DNA from: Candidatus Brocadiaceae bacterium
Lineage (GTDB): Bacteria; Planctomycetota; Brocadiia; SM23-32
DNA: 11,454 nt
Direction: 5' to 3'
Assembly: GCA_030615435.1 (NCBI GenBank)
Contig: JAUWZH010000056.1
Coordinates: 1-11,454, forward strand
The translations under genes and the position numbers were made by a program. The number at the start of each line of letters is the position of its first letter. Position 1 is the first letter of the stretch. Below the pieces are notes generated by a model. That model did not search any database, had not been told where the DNA came from, and saw nothing but the letters and a program-made list of their open reading frames with translations. This document shows positions 1-7,231 of this stretch, piece after piece.

Positions 1-1
1 A

Positions 2-1360
2 AGCGCGCGGGTTACATTGCTGCCGGCTGCTCGCTCGACACCGCCCCTGCACGAAGGGCCGTTTTTCTCAGAGCTGGGTCCGGGCAGCGTCCTTCTCGTC
101 CCAGCGTCCGGGGAACTCGAGGCGCCTCTGTCACCCGTCTCGGAGGAACGCGGCGCGGAATACGTGCTGATCGCCTCGAAGGGGCCGCTCTACGACGTGG
201 CCCGCAGGCGTGTCAGGGTGGCAGCCGGCCGGACCGCCGACGTGCAGCTCGTGCTGCATCGGGTTATCAAGCCAGGACAGTATGCGGCGGTGGACTTCGG
301 GCAACGGATGAACAACCTCCCGGATTCCCCGCTGACCCCGGCAGAAAGGCGGCTATTGAACGACTGCGAGGGGCTGGACGGCGCGCTCGTGCCGCAGGGG
401 ACAAGCCGCGTCCGCCCCCACGTGGAAAGCGGCGCGGTCCCGCCGCACGGTGTCCCGGCTATCCTTCCCGCGCTTCAGGCCGTCACGGAGCCTACCGGGC
501 GGATCAGCGTGCTCCTTGCGCCGGAAGACGTGGAGCTGCCGGGCCCCGGGCCGCCACCTCCTGCTGATTGGGGCAAGACCCCCGGGGAAGTCTTCGGCCT
601 GCTGCGGCGATACTTCCCTCGGTCGCTCATCCAGATAGACAACCCGCTGGAGGAGCATACGGGCTATTTCCGGCTGACAGGCTTCCGGCCCGGCGCAGTC
701 CCGCGACGGCCCTTCTCCGAGCGGTTCGACGCCATGTGTCTCCTCACGGGCAGCGAGCGCGGGAACGCCTCAGAGCTGCTTGAGTACTGGTTCGAGCTGC
801 TGAATCGGGGACGGCGCATCTTCGTGACCGGGTCGAGCAATTCGGGTTCGGTGCGCGGCTCGTGGAGGATGGCCGCGCGCACCTACGTGCACTGTCCACG
901 GCGCGGGGAGCGCGCCGAGCGCGGCGAACTGATACGGGCCGTCCAGGCGCTCGGCGAGCAGCCGAACGCCTTCGTGAGCAACGGGCCGTTCCTGAAGGTC
1001 ACGGTGGAAGGCCGGCCGCCCGGCAGCCTGGTCACAGCCGCCGAGGGCACGGTCGGGATGCACGTGCTGGTGGAAGCCCCCCCGTGGATATCGGTGCGAC
1101 GGGTGACGGTGTTCTGCAACGGCAGGCCGGTGCAGCTCATCGAGGCAGGCGAGCGAAAGGGAGTCGTGGCACTGGATCGCAAACTGGAACTGGAAGTAGA
1201 GTCCGACTGCTGGTTCGTCGTGCTCGCGGAGGGGGAGAAAGGCATGGCGCCGGTCTACTGCACCGAGGAAGGGGTGGGAGCAGTGCCCTTCGCGGTGACC
1301 AACCCCTTCTGGGTGGACGCCGACGGGGACGGACGCTTTACGCCGGCGCGCGACGGTTGA
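2..1360 (+). CDS. CehA/McbA-like PHP-fold protein, 3' part, apparently metal-site dead
   Basis: The frame is open to the left edge, so the true start lies upstream; a TTG at 17 is the first possible start inside the window. Residues below count from that TTG. The architecture follows the CehA/McbA family: a beta-rich N-terminal part ending in a 'V..AAGRTADVQLVL' strand, a PHP-like barrel, the block 'YWFELLNRGRRIFVTG' (257-272), 'RTYVHCPR' (288-295), 'SNGPF' (321-325), and a C-terminal strand domain ending in 'PFAVTNPFWVDADGDG' (424-439). Active relatives coordinate metal with an Asp-x-His-x-His motif, an Asn-His-Pro motif and a Gly-Asn-Ser-Asp-Ser-His motif. Here these read DFGQR (93-97), DNP (208-210) and GSSNSG (272-277), with no histidine in any of them. 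The frame is intact, so I infer a pseudoenzyme with a structural or binding role, probably exported in the family's manner; any signal peptide would lie outside the window. The substrate is unknown. Confidence 0.75.
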   Translation, partial: SARVTLLPAARSTPPLHEGPFFSELGPGSVLLVPASGELEAPLSPVSEERGAEYVLIASKGPLYDVARRRVRVAAGRTADVQLVLHRVIKPGQYAAVDFGQRMNNLPDSPLTPAERRLLNDCEGLDGALVPQGTSRVRPHVESGAVPPHGVPAILPALQAVTEPTGRISVLLAPEDVELPGPGPPPPADWGKTPGEVFGLLRRYFPRSLIQIDNPLEEHTGYFRLTGFRPGAVPRRPFSERFDAMCLLTGSERGNASELLEYWFELLNRGRRIFVTGSSNSGSVRGSWRMAARTYVHCPRRGERAERGELIRAVQALGEQPNAFVSNGPFLKVTVEGRPPGSLVTAAEGTVGMHVLVEAPPWISVRRVTVFCNGRPVQLIEAGERKGVVALDRKLELEVESDCWFVVLAEGEKGMAPVYCTEEGVGAVPFAVTNPFWVDADGDGRFTPARDG

Positions 1361-1384
1361 AATCCCGGCGCGCCCCCGTAGAAT
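1357..1384 (+). promoter_or_regulatory. Sigma-70-type promoter for purQ
   Basis: TTGAAA (1357-1362), a 16-base spacer and TAGAAT (1379-1384) form a near-consensus promoter. The -35 box overlaps the stop codon of the upstream gene. Transcription would begin near 1391, giving a leader of about 35 bases before the purQ ATG. This suggests purQ is transcribed apart from the PHP-fold gene. Confidence 0.6.
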
Positions 1385-1426
1385 AGCAGCGGAGTTCCCC
1401 TCAACTGAGAAGAAATCGGAACCATC

Positions 1427-2224
1427 ATGGCAGCGAAAGTGCTCATACTGCGCACAGCCGGCACGAACTGTGACGAGGAGACGGACTTCGCGTTCCGCCT
1501 CGCCGGCGCCGAGACGACCAAGCTGCACGTCAACGTACTGCGGGAAGACCCGGGACGACTCGCGGAGTTCTCGATACTCGCCATTCCGGGCGGGTTCAGC
1601 TACGGGGACGACCTGGGGGCCGGCACAGTGTTGGCCAACGAGCTGATCGCCCTCTTGCGCCGGCCGATGGAGGAGTTCATCGAGAGCGGCAAACTGGTGA
1701 TCGGAATCTGCAACGGGTTTCAGGTGCTGGTGAGGACGGGCCTGCTGCCGGCGCTGCACAGGTGGGAACAGGAGGCGACCCTCACCTTCAACGACAGCCA
1801 CAGGTTCGAGGACCGCTGGACCTACCTGAAGGCCCCGCCGAGCTGCTGCGTGCTGGTTGAGGACGGGGAGTCCATCTACCTCCCCGTGGCGCATGCCGAG
1901 GGGAAGTTCGTGCCCGCCGACGAGGAGGTGCTCGCCGCCCTGCGGGAAAACGGTCAGATCGTGTACCGCTACACCGACCCTGAGGGTCGCTCCGGCGGCT
2001 ATCCCTGGAATCCCAACGGCTCTGCGGACGACATAGCCGGCATCTGCGACCTGACCGGACGAGTGCTGGGGATGATGCCTCATCCGGAGCGCCACTGCCT
2101 GCCCATCCAGCACCCCCGCTGGACCCGTGAGGGGCTGAGCAACAAGGGCGACGGCCTGCTCATCTTCGAGAGGGCCGTCCGGTTCGCCACCGAGCAGGCG
2201 GAGAGCACTGGGGCGAAAACTTGA
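1427..2224 (+). CDS. purQ: Phosphoribosylformylglycinamidine synthase, glutaminase subunit PurQ
   Basis: PurQ hydrolyses glutamine and passes ammonia to PurL, which makes formylglycinamidine ribonucleotide in step 4 of purine synthesis; it acts in the cytoplasm as a PurLQS complex. The 265-residue protein is a class I glutamine amidotransferase. The strand 'KVLILRTAGTNCDEET' opens it, 'PGGFSYGDDLGAG' follows (54-66), and the nucleophile elbow GICNGFQ places the catalytic Cys at 95. The remaining triad residues are His219 and Glu221 in 'MMPHPERH'. 'HAEGKF' (156-161) and 'NPNGSADDIAGICD' (195-208) are typical of PurQ. At 265 residues it is longer than the roughly 225-residue Bacillus type. The ATG at 1427 matches the family N-terminus, although the Shine-Dalgarno is weak (GGA at about 1416). 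No purL or purS lies in the window. It is probably co-transcribed with the RNase HII-like gene 49 bases downstream. Confidence 0.96.
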   Translation: MAAKVLILRTAGTNCDEETDFAFRLAGAETTKLHVNVLREDPGRLAEFSILAIPGGFSYGDDLGAGTVLANELIALLRRPMEEFIESGKLVIGICNGFQVLVRTGLLPALHRWEQEATLTFNDSHRFEDRWTYLKAPPSCCVLVEDGESIYLPVAHAEGKFVPADEEVLAALRENGQIVYRYTDPEGRSGGYPWNPNGSADDIAGICDLTGRVLGMMPHPERHCLPIQHPRWTREGLSNKGDGLLIFERAVRFATEQAESTGAKT

Positions 2225-2273
2225 ACCGGCCAACGGAACTCTTGTCGGCTCCGCCGCACGGAAGCTCCGGACA

Positions 2274-3275
2274 ATGGCTCTCTGGGCAGGTATAGACGAG
2301 GCGGGCTACGGACCGCTGCTGGGCCCCCTGGTAGTGGCCGGGACGGCTTTCCACGTCCCCGTCACCCCGCAGGAAGGGTGCCTCTGGAGCCTGCTCGCCG
2401 ACGCGGTCAGCCGGAGGTTCGCCACTGCCGACGGGCGGCTGGTGGTGAACGACAGCAAGGCGGTTTACACGCCGGCCCGCGGGCTGCGCGCGCTGGAGGA
2501 AGGCGTGCTTGGTTTCCGTTACTCCGCCGGCGAGCCGCCTACCGACGCCGGCGGCTTCCTCTGCGCCGTCCTCCATCCGAGCGCGGACGTGACGGACGGC
2601 ACGCCGTGGTCAGAGAAGGTCCAGGACATCACCCTGCCGTTGGAGAGCAACGTCTCCGCCCTGGCGAGCAAGGCCGCCGTGCTCTCGGAGGCCCTGCGGA
2701 GCAGCGGAGTAGCCTTCATCGGGGCGCAGGCGAGCGTCGTGCTGCCGAGCCACTTCAACCGGACGGTCGAGCGCACCCACAACAAGGCCAATCTCCTCTT
2801 CCAAAAGGTCGGCCTTCTGCTCCAGAGCCTCTGGCAGCGGCAGAGGCGCTTCGACGCCTGCGACGATCGGGGGGTGCCGGCCCCGCAAGAGGCGTTCGTG
2901 CTTGTGGACCAACACGGCGGACGCAGGCGTTACCGCAAGCTCCTGCGGGACGTCTTCCCTGACTGCGCGTGCGACGTGCTGCGGGAGGAGGCCGGCGGCT
3001 CGGTCTACCGGCTCAGCGACCGGGAGCAGACGATGTGGGTGGCATTCAAGAAGGACGGCGACCGCCTGGCCCTGCCGACCTCCCTGGCTTCCATGCTGGC
3101 CAAGTACGTGCGGGAGCTCTACATGCACGCCTTCAACGCCTACTGGCAGGGCCGTCTGGAGGGGCTGAAGCCCACGGCGGGTTACGTGCGAGATGCCCGC
3201 CGGTTCCTGCGGGACATCGCCCCAATCATCGAGCAGGACGGCGTTGACTTGCTGACCCTGGTGCGTCGGCGCTGA
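2274..3275 (+). CDS. Divergent RNase HII-like nuclease (RNase H fold)
   Basis: The protein has 333 residues. Its N-terminus 'GIDEAGYGPLLGPLVVAG' (6-23) aligns with the RNase HII opening (E. coli 'GVDEVGRGPLVGAVV'). 'VNDSK' (58-62) matches the conserved 'NDSKKL' region. 'FVLVDQHGG' (208-216) supplies the third acidic residue, and 'GDRLALPTSLASMLAK' (262-277) aligns without gaps to E. coli 'GDSRVPEISAASILAK', giving the fourth. The likely metal ligands are therefore Asp8, Glu9, Asp212 and Asp263, all present. RNase HII nicks 5' of ribonucleotides embedded in DNA. Two differences stand out: the GRG motif that reads the ribose 2'-OH is GYG here, and about 150 residues separate NDSK from the third Asp, against about 60 in E. 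coli. It is also longer than usual RNase HII (about 200 residues). Substrate choice may therefore differ. The start is the first ATG; no strong Shine-Dalgarno is seen. It is likely co-transcribed with purQ. Confidence 0.8.
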   Translation: MALWAGIDEAGYGPLLGPLVVAGTAFHVPVTPQEGCLWSLLADAVSRRFATADGRLVVNDSKAVYTPARGLRALEEGVLGFRYSAGEPPTDAGGFLCAVLHPSADVTDGTPWSEKVQDITLPLESNVSALASKAAVLSEALRSSGVAFIGAQASVVLPSHFNRTVERTHNKANLLFQKVGLLLQSLWQRQRRFDACDDRGVPAPQEAFVLVDQHGGRRRYRKLLRDVFPDCACDVLREEAGGSVYRLSDREQTMWVAFKKDGDRLALPTSLASMLAKYVRELYMHAFNAYWQGRLEGLKPTAGYVRDARRFLRDIAPIIEQDGVDLLTLVRRR

Positions 3276-3385
3276 AGCCTGTTCCTGCCGGCAGGCCCCG
3301 GCACTTCCGCGCGACGGAGGCGGCAACGCGGCGCCGTCCACCTCTCCCCTTCTGGAAACAGCAGGCCACCGGCGACACTCGGCTT
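3276..3385. terminator. Convergent intergenic region with GC-rich palindromes
   Basis: This gap separates two converging stop codons. It holds a perfect 12-bp palindrome, CCTGCCGGCAGG, at 3285-3296, which overlaps a TGCCGG...CCGGCA hairpin. A weaker GACGG...CCGTC pairing lies to its right. No T-run follows either, so an intrinsic terminator for both directions is possible but not well supported. Confidence 0.3.
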
Positions 3386-4048
3386 TCAGAAGAGCCCGGC
3401 GGCAGGGGGAGGCGGCTGCACCCCGCTCAGGGCGAGGACGACCTTCTTCAGGTCCTCCCAGGCGCTCTTCTTCTGAGCGGGGGAGCGCAGCAGGTAGGCG
3501 GGGTGGTAAGTGGGCAGCACGGGGATGTCCCCGTAAGAGAACCACCGCCCCCGCAGCTCTCCCATGGAGCTCTTGTTCCGCAGCACGGTGTTCGATGCGG
3601 GGCGTCCGAGCGTGCAGATGATCCTGGGCTGGACCAACTCGATCTGCCTTTCCAGATAGGGCCAGCACGCCTCGATTTCATCGGAGCGTGGCTCGCGGTT
3701 CTGCGGCGGGCGGCTCTTGATGATGTTGGTGATGTAGACCTCGTCGAGTTCGAGGCCCATGGCGATGATCATCTGGTCGAGCAGTTTGCCAGCCCGCCCC
3801 ACAAAAGGCACCCCCTGCCGGTCCTCCTCGGCGCCGGGGGCCTCGCCGATGAACATCAGCGGCGCGTCCGCCCTGCCCCTGGCGCAGACGCCCTGGGTGC
3901 GGGTTTCGTGCAGGCGGCACCTGGTGCACTGCTTCACCTGCTGCTCCAGTTCCCCCAGCTCATCCTCCACGCCCGGACCTCTGATCAGAGCATCCACCCC
4001 CATCATCCTCTCCAATTCGATGCGCCGTCTGAGCCACGCCTCGCTCAT
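3386..4048 (-). CDS. udg: Family 4 (iron-sulfur) uracil-DNA glycosylase
   Basis: It removes uracil from DNA, starting base excision repair. In this 220-residue form four cysteines match the [4Fe-4S] ligands of the family: Cys41 and Cys44 in 'QCTRCRL', Cys128 in 'EACWPYLE' and Cys145 in 'IICTLG'. The catalytic motif A is 'GEAPGAEED' (68-76), followed by 'PFVGRAGKLLDQM' (81-93), 'TNIIKSRPPQNRE' (107-119) and motif B 'HPAYLLRS' (182-189). The frame stays open 78 codons further upstream, but the ATG at 4048 is preferred: an AGGAGG lies 7 bases before it (+ strand 4056-4061), and the upstream extension is Arg/Gly-rich with no family match and overlaps the argB leader. The gene is divergent from argB and convergent with the RNase HII-like gene. 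The proline-rich C-terminal tail (about 211-220) is probably unstructured. Confidence 0.95.
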   Translation of the reverse strand: MSEAWLRRRIELERMMGVDALIRGPGVEDELGELEQQVKQCTRCRLHETRTQGVCARGRADAPLMFIGEAPGAEEDRQGVPFVGRAGKLLDQMIIAMGLELDEVYITNIIKSRPPQNREPRSDEIEACWPYLERQIELVQPRIICTLGRPASNTVLRNKSSMGELRGRWFSYGDIPVLPTYHPAYLLRSPAQKKSAWEDLKKVVLALSGVQPPPPAAGLF

Positions 4049-4054
4049 TCCCGC

Positions 4055-4061
4055 TCCTCCT
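4055..4061 (-). promoter_or_regulatory. Strong Shine-Dalgarno that fixes the uracil-DNA glycosylase start
   Basis: Read on the minus strand, AGGAGGA ends 6 bases before the ATG at 4048. It is the best ribosome binding site in the window and argues against the longer upstream frame. Confidence 0.85.
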
Positions 4062-4074
4062 CTTCGTTGCGGTA

Positions 4075-4103
4075 ATCGTAGTGTCCTCCTCGAAGGATTT
4101 CCA
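4075..4103 (-). promoter_or_regulatory. Candidate promoter of the uracil-DNA glycosylase gene
   Basis: On the minus strand, TGGAAA (4103-4098) and TACGAT (4080-4075) are separated by 17 bases; each matches the sigma-70 consensus at four of six positions. Transcription would start near 4068, just upstream of the strong Shine-Dalgarno. Confidence 0.35.
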
Positions 4104-4214
4104 CTGACGAATGGACAGGCGCGTCGTGAGCCGCGGGATTGTCGGCCTGCGCGTTCGCCGCCCTCCCCCTGGCTGCCTCTCGTGCCGCCCTCCCCTGCAG
4201 AGTGCGCCGGATCG

Positions 4215-4223
4215 TGATACAAT
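4215..4223 (+). promoter_or_regulatory. Extended -10 promoter element for argB
   Basis: TGATACAAT reads as TG-n-TACAAT, an extended -10 element, with no convincing -35 box upstream. Transcription would start near 4230, about 40 bases before the argB GTG. Confidence 0.4.
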
Positions 4224-4259
4224 CTCCGCCGCACAGCAGCCCGAAGAGCGGTCCGGTCC

Positions 4260-4264
4260 GGAGG
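4260..4264 (+). promoter_or_regulatory. Shine-Dalgarno supporting a GTG start for argB
   Basis: GGAGG lies 5 bases before the GTG at 4270. The alternative ATG at 4282 has a purine-rich GAAGAGG only 2 bases before it, which is too close. Confidence 0.65.
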
Positions 4265-4269
4265 CCATC

Positions 4270-5175
4270 GTGGAAGAGGCAATGCGCAAGGCAGGCGCGC
4301 TGATCGAGGCCCTGCCTTACATCCAGCGGTTCCGCGGCAAGTGGGTGGTGGTCAAGTTCGGCGGCAGTGCCATGGAGGACGAGAGCGTCACGAACGATGT
4401 GCTGGAAGACGTGGTGTTCCTCGCCACTGTGGGCATCCGGCCCATCATCGTGCACGGGGGCGGGAAGCGAATTTCTCGCGCCATGGAAATGGCCGGCCTG
4501 GAGCCGACCTTCATCCACGGCCATCGCCTCACCGACCGTGCGACGCTCGAAATCGTCGTGCGCGTGCTCACCGAAGAGGTGAGCCCGGCTATTGTCCGCC
4601 GCATTGCGGCGCACGGCGGCTGCGGCGCGCCGGGGTTCCGGGACGGCAAGAGCCTGCTGCGTGCCCGCAAGAAGAGCATGACCGTGACCGCCGACGACGG
4701 CCGCACCGAGGAAGTTGACGTGAGGTTCGTCGGCGAGGTGACCTCAGTGGACGTGCCGCGCCTCAGCGCACTGGCTGGAGCGGAGAAGATCCTCGTCGTG
4801 CCACCCATCGGTCAGGACGAGGCGGGCCAACTCTACAACGTGAACGCCGACAGCGCGGCGGCCGCAGTCGCACGCGAGTTGAAGGCCGAAAAAATCGTCT
4901 TCCTCAGCGACGTTCACGGCATCATGACGCGGCCCGGCGACCCGGGTTCCTTCCTTTCAAGCGTGGACAAGTCCGAGGTGGATGAGCTGGTCGCACGGGG
5001 GGTGATCGGCGGGGGCATGTTGCCGAAGGTGGCTGCCTGCCTCCAAGCAATCTCCGCCGGCGTGCGCAAGGCGCACATCATAGACGGCAGGCTCGCCCAC
5101 TCGCTTCTGCTCGAGATCTTCACCGATGCGGGGGTCGGAACGGAGATCGTGGACACAGCAGCTCCCGGCCGGTAG
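4270..5175 (+). CDS. argB: N-acetylglutamate kinase ArgB
   Basis: ArgB phosphorylates N-acetyl-L-glutamate with ATP, the second step of arginine synthesis, in the cytoplasm. The 301-residue protein has the amino acid kinase fold: 'VVVKFGGSAM' near the N-terminus, the substrate loop 'IIVHGGGKRIS', 'GHRLTD', 'NVNADSAAAAVARELKAEK' and 'FLSDVHGIM' near the nucleotide site, and 'GGMLPKVAACLQAISAGV' towards the C-terminus. The GTG at 4270 gives 'VEEAMRKAGALIEALPYI', which matches the usual family start 'MEE..RKA..LIEALPYI'; the frame is open up to 4111, but that extension is low-complexity and unsupported. The N-terminal helix retained here is the element found in arginine-inhibited hexameric enzymes, so feedback inhibition by arginine is likely (inference). 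It is separated from all other arg genes in the window and divergent from the uracil-DNA glycosylase gene. Confidence 0.96.
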   Translation: MEEAMRKAGALIEALPYIQRFRGKWVVVKFGGSAMEDESVTNDVLEDVVFLATVGIRPIIVHGGGKRISRAMEMAGLEPTFIHGHRLTDRATLEIVVRVLTEEVSPAIVRRIAAHGGCGAPGFRDGKSLLRARKKSMTVTADDGRTEEVDVRFVGEVTSVDVPRLSALAGAEKILVVPPIGQDEAGQLYNVNADSAAAAVARELKAEKIVFLSDVHGIMTRPGDPGSFLSSVDKSEVDELVARGVIGGGMLPKVAACLQAISAGVRKAHIIDGRLAHSLLLEIFTDAGVGTEIVDTAAPGR

Positions 5176-5209
5176 TCCCTCGGCGGGCCGGTCCGCTCGG
5201 GCCGAGCAA

Positions 5210-5278
5210 GCGCTCACGCGGACTCGACCTCTTGGACTGAAGCGTCATCCTCGCGCTGCTCCGATTGCACGTGAGCGC
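5210..5278. repeat. 9-bp inverted repeat with a 51-base loop in the argB-murJ gap
   Basis: GCGCTCACG (5210-5218) and CGTGAGCGC (5270-5278) are exact reverse complements. A partial continuation pairs AGCAA (5205-5209) with TTGCT further right, across a 6-base bulge. It could form a long stem in the argB 3' end or the murJ leader, but one 9-bp match in a 260-base GC-rich gap may be chance. Confidence 0.3.
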
Positions 5279-5437
5279 AAGTTCTTGCTGAGCAGGCCTT
5301 TGGCGATTTAGCTCGCCCCCGCCTCGTAGTTGTCCCTACAATTCACTGGGATCGTCCGCGAATCGTCCCCCTGCGCACGGACGCACGCAGCGGACACATT
5401 CGCCCCTGTTTTCGGCCACGAGAGGGTCAGCAGTCCC

Positions 5438-7078
5438 ATGGCTGCCAGGAGCCGAGACTATTTCCGTCACACGACCCTCATCGCGTCGTTCACGCTGGCG
5501 AGCCGGCTTCTCGGCGTCGCGCGGGACGTGGCCTGTGCCAGCTACTTCGGGGCGGGAGCGGTATGGGATGCGTTCAGCTTCGCCTTTCGGATTCCGAACC
5601 TGTTTCGCAGGCTCCTCGGCGAAGGCGCCCTGAGCGCTGCGTTCATCCCGGTCTTCACCGAGTACCTGGAGCTCAGGGGCCGCCGGCAGGCCTGGCGGCT
5701 GGCCTGGATCGTCCTCACAGCCCTGGGAGCCGTCTTGCTGGCCTGCCTGCTGCTGGGCGAAGGTCTGGCGCTGGGCATCCCGCGAGTTTCCGAGCTGAAC
5801 GAGCGCTGGCGCCTCACGCTCGCCCTTACGGCTGTGCTGTTGCCCTACATGCTCTTCATATGCCTCACAGCGCTGGCAGGGGCGATCCTCAACTCTCTCA
5901 AACATTTCACCGCGCCGGCCCTCGGGCCGGTGGTGCTCAATCTCTGCTGGATAGCGGCGGTGATCCTGGTGGCCCCGGCCGTCACGGACGATCCTGCCAG
6001 CCGGGCCTTTGTGCTTGCGGTGGGCATCCTGGCAGCCGGGCTGCTCCAGCTTTTGCTCCAGCTCGCGGTGCTGCTCAAGAAAGGCTTCCCGCGCAGGCCT
6101 GCGTTCGAGCTGAGAGACCCCGGCTTACGCCGCGTGGCGCTCGCCATGGCCCCCATTGTGGCGGGCATGGCCGCCTTTCAGGTAAACGTCCTGCTCGACG
6201 GGGTGATTGCCATCTCACTGTCGGCTCGGGAAGAGGCGCAGACCTTCACGTTGTTCGGCGCAGAGATCCGCTACCCGATGCTGGTGGGCGCCAACAGCGT
6301 CCTTTACTATGGCAACCGGCTCATGCAGTTCCCCCTGGGGGTCTTCGGCATAGCGCTGGCGACCGCTGTGTTTCCCACCCTCAGCGCACGGGCAGCGCGC
6401 GGGGACCGAGAAGGGTTCTGCGAGGCGCTCTCCGACGGGCTCGGGGCCGTGATCTTCATTGGCCTGCCCGCCGGTGTGGCGATGATAGTGCTGGCGAGGC
6501 CGGCGGTTGAACTGATGTTCGAACGGGGCGCCTTCACCCCGGCGATGTCTGCCCGGACGGCCATGGTCCTCATCGCATATTCTGCCGCAACATGGGCGTA
6601 CTGCGCTCAGCACCTGCTCCTGCGCGCCTTCTACAGCCTTCAGGACTGCGCCACCCCGGCGAGGGTGGCCGGGGGGATGGTGGCGCTCAACCTGGGGTTG
6701 AACCTCTCCCTGATCTGGGTTTTGCAGGAGGCCGGCCTCGCCTTCGCCACGGCCCTCACCGCTGCGGTGCAAAGCGTGATGCTTTACGCCATTCTCATCC
6801 GCAGGGTCGGGCCCCCGGACCAGGGCCGCCTCTTGCGAACGCTGATCAAGACTGCCCTGGCGACGGCCCTGATGGCAGGCGTGTGCCTGCTGGTGTTGCA
6901 GGTGGGGCCACCGCCCCCGGAGGGAGACGACGTTCCGGTCAAGATGCTGCGTCTTCTCGCACCCGTGACGGCGGGAGCCGCGTCCTACTTTGGCGCGGCG
7001 GCCCTTCTCGGGGTGCCCGAGATGAGATTGCTCCTGAATGCGTTGAGGCGGCGGCTGCGCCCCAGAACAGAAGAATAG
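5438..7078 (+). CDS. murJ: Lipid II flippase MurJ (MviN family)
   Basis: MurJ moves lipid II across the inner membrane for peptidoglycan synthesis and belongs to the MOP exporter superfamily. The 546-residue form has many hydrophobic segments, consistent with about 14 helices. Family landmarks include 'SRLLGVARD' (Arg23 and Arg29, equivalent to E. coli Arg18 and Arg24), 'RIPNLFRRLLGEGALSAAF' (51-69; Arg57 fits E. coli Arg52), and 'YYGNRLMQFPLGVFGIAL' (290-307; Arg294 fits E. coli Arg270). These charged residues line the central cavity and are required in E. coli. An extra stretch (about 262-285, 'SAREEAQTFTLFGAEIRYP') sits before the last motif and is longer than in E. coli. ATG 5438 is chosen because 'MAARSRDYFRHTTLIASFTLASR' positions TM1 as in the family; AGAGGG lies 11 bases upstream. 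The frame stays open to about 5330, without a recognisable extension. A TACAAT at 5337-5342 is -10-like but lacks a -35 box. Confidence 0.95.
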   Translation: MAARSRDYFRHTTLIASFTLASRLLGVARDVACASYFGAGAVWDAFSFAFRIPNLFRRLLGEGALSAAFIPVFTEYLELRGRRQAWRLAWIVLTALGAVLLACLLLGEGLALGIPRVSELNERWRLTLALTAVLLPYMLFICLTALAGAILNSLKHFTAPALGPVVLNLCWIAAVILVAPAVTDDPASRAFVLAVGILAAGLLQLLLQLAVLLKKGFPRRPAFELRDPGLRRVALAMAPIVAGMAAFQVNVLLDGVIAISLSAREEAQTFTLFGAEIRYPMLVGANSVLYYGNRLMQFPLGVFGIALATAVFPTLSARAARGDREGFCEALSDGLGAVIFIGLPAGVAMIVLARPAVELMFERGAFTPAMSARTAMVLIAYSAATWAYCAQHLLLRAFYSLQDCATPARVAGGMVALNLGLNLSLIWVLQEAGLAFATALTAAVQSVMLYAILIRRVGPPDQGRLLRTLIKTALATALMAGVCLLVLQVGPPPPEGDDVPVKMLRLLAPVTAGAASYFGAAALLGVPEMRLLLNALRRRLRPRTEE

Positions 7079-7096
7079 GGGAAGCCCCCGCTTGCC

Positions 7097-7127
7097 CCGA
7101 GGGCGATCGCCTGTGCCTGGCCCTCGG
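7097..7127 (+). terminator. Hairpin after murJ, possible terminator
   Basis: CCGAGGGC (7097-7104) and GCCCTCGG (7120-7127) form a perfect 8-bp stem around a 15-base loop, just after the murJ stop. The sequence that follows is only weakly T-rich, so termination may be partial. Confidence 0.4.
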
Positions 7128-7144
7128 ATTCTCCCCCGCAGCGC

Positions 7145-7173
7145 TTGCACCAGGACCAAGAGTTCAGTAGATT
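7145..7173 (+). promoter_or_regulatory. Candidate promoter of the FHA gene
   Basis: TTGCAC (7145-7150), a 17-base spacer and TAGATT (7168-7173) give a moderate sigma-70-type match. The TTG that opens the longest possible frame of the next gene is itself this -35 box, which favours the later GTG at 7232 as the true start. Confidence 0.4.
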
Positions 7174-7231
7174 CTCAAGAGCGAAAAGCCGGCTCGCAGG
7201 AACCGGAGGAATACTCGGCAGGGTCATCGAA

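Noticed and set aside
770..2233. 487-codon open frame on the minus strand across the PHP-fold gene and purQ
   Set aside because: It is an antisense shadow of two well-supported genes; its composition is His/Arg/Pro/Gly-rich with no motif, as expected from GC-rich codons read backwards.
2610..3668. 352-codon minus-strand frame across the RNase HII-like gene and part of the glycosylase gene
   Set aside because: It runs antisense to one gene and out of frame with the other, with no recognisable motif and an Arg/Pro-rich composition.
4111..4269. 53-codon N-terminal extension of argB
   Set aside because: It is Arg/Pro/Cys-rich, unlike the family, contains the TACAAT element and precedes a good GTG start with Shine-Dalgarno.
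4049..4282. 78-codon N-terminal extension of the uracil-DNA glycosylase
   Set aside because: It has no family similarity, overlaps the argB start, and an AGGAGG directly precedes ATG 4048.
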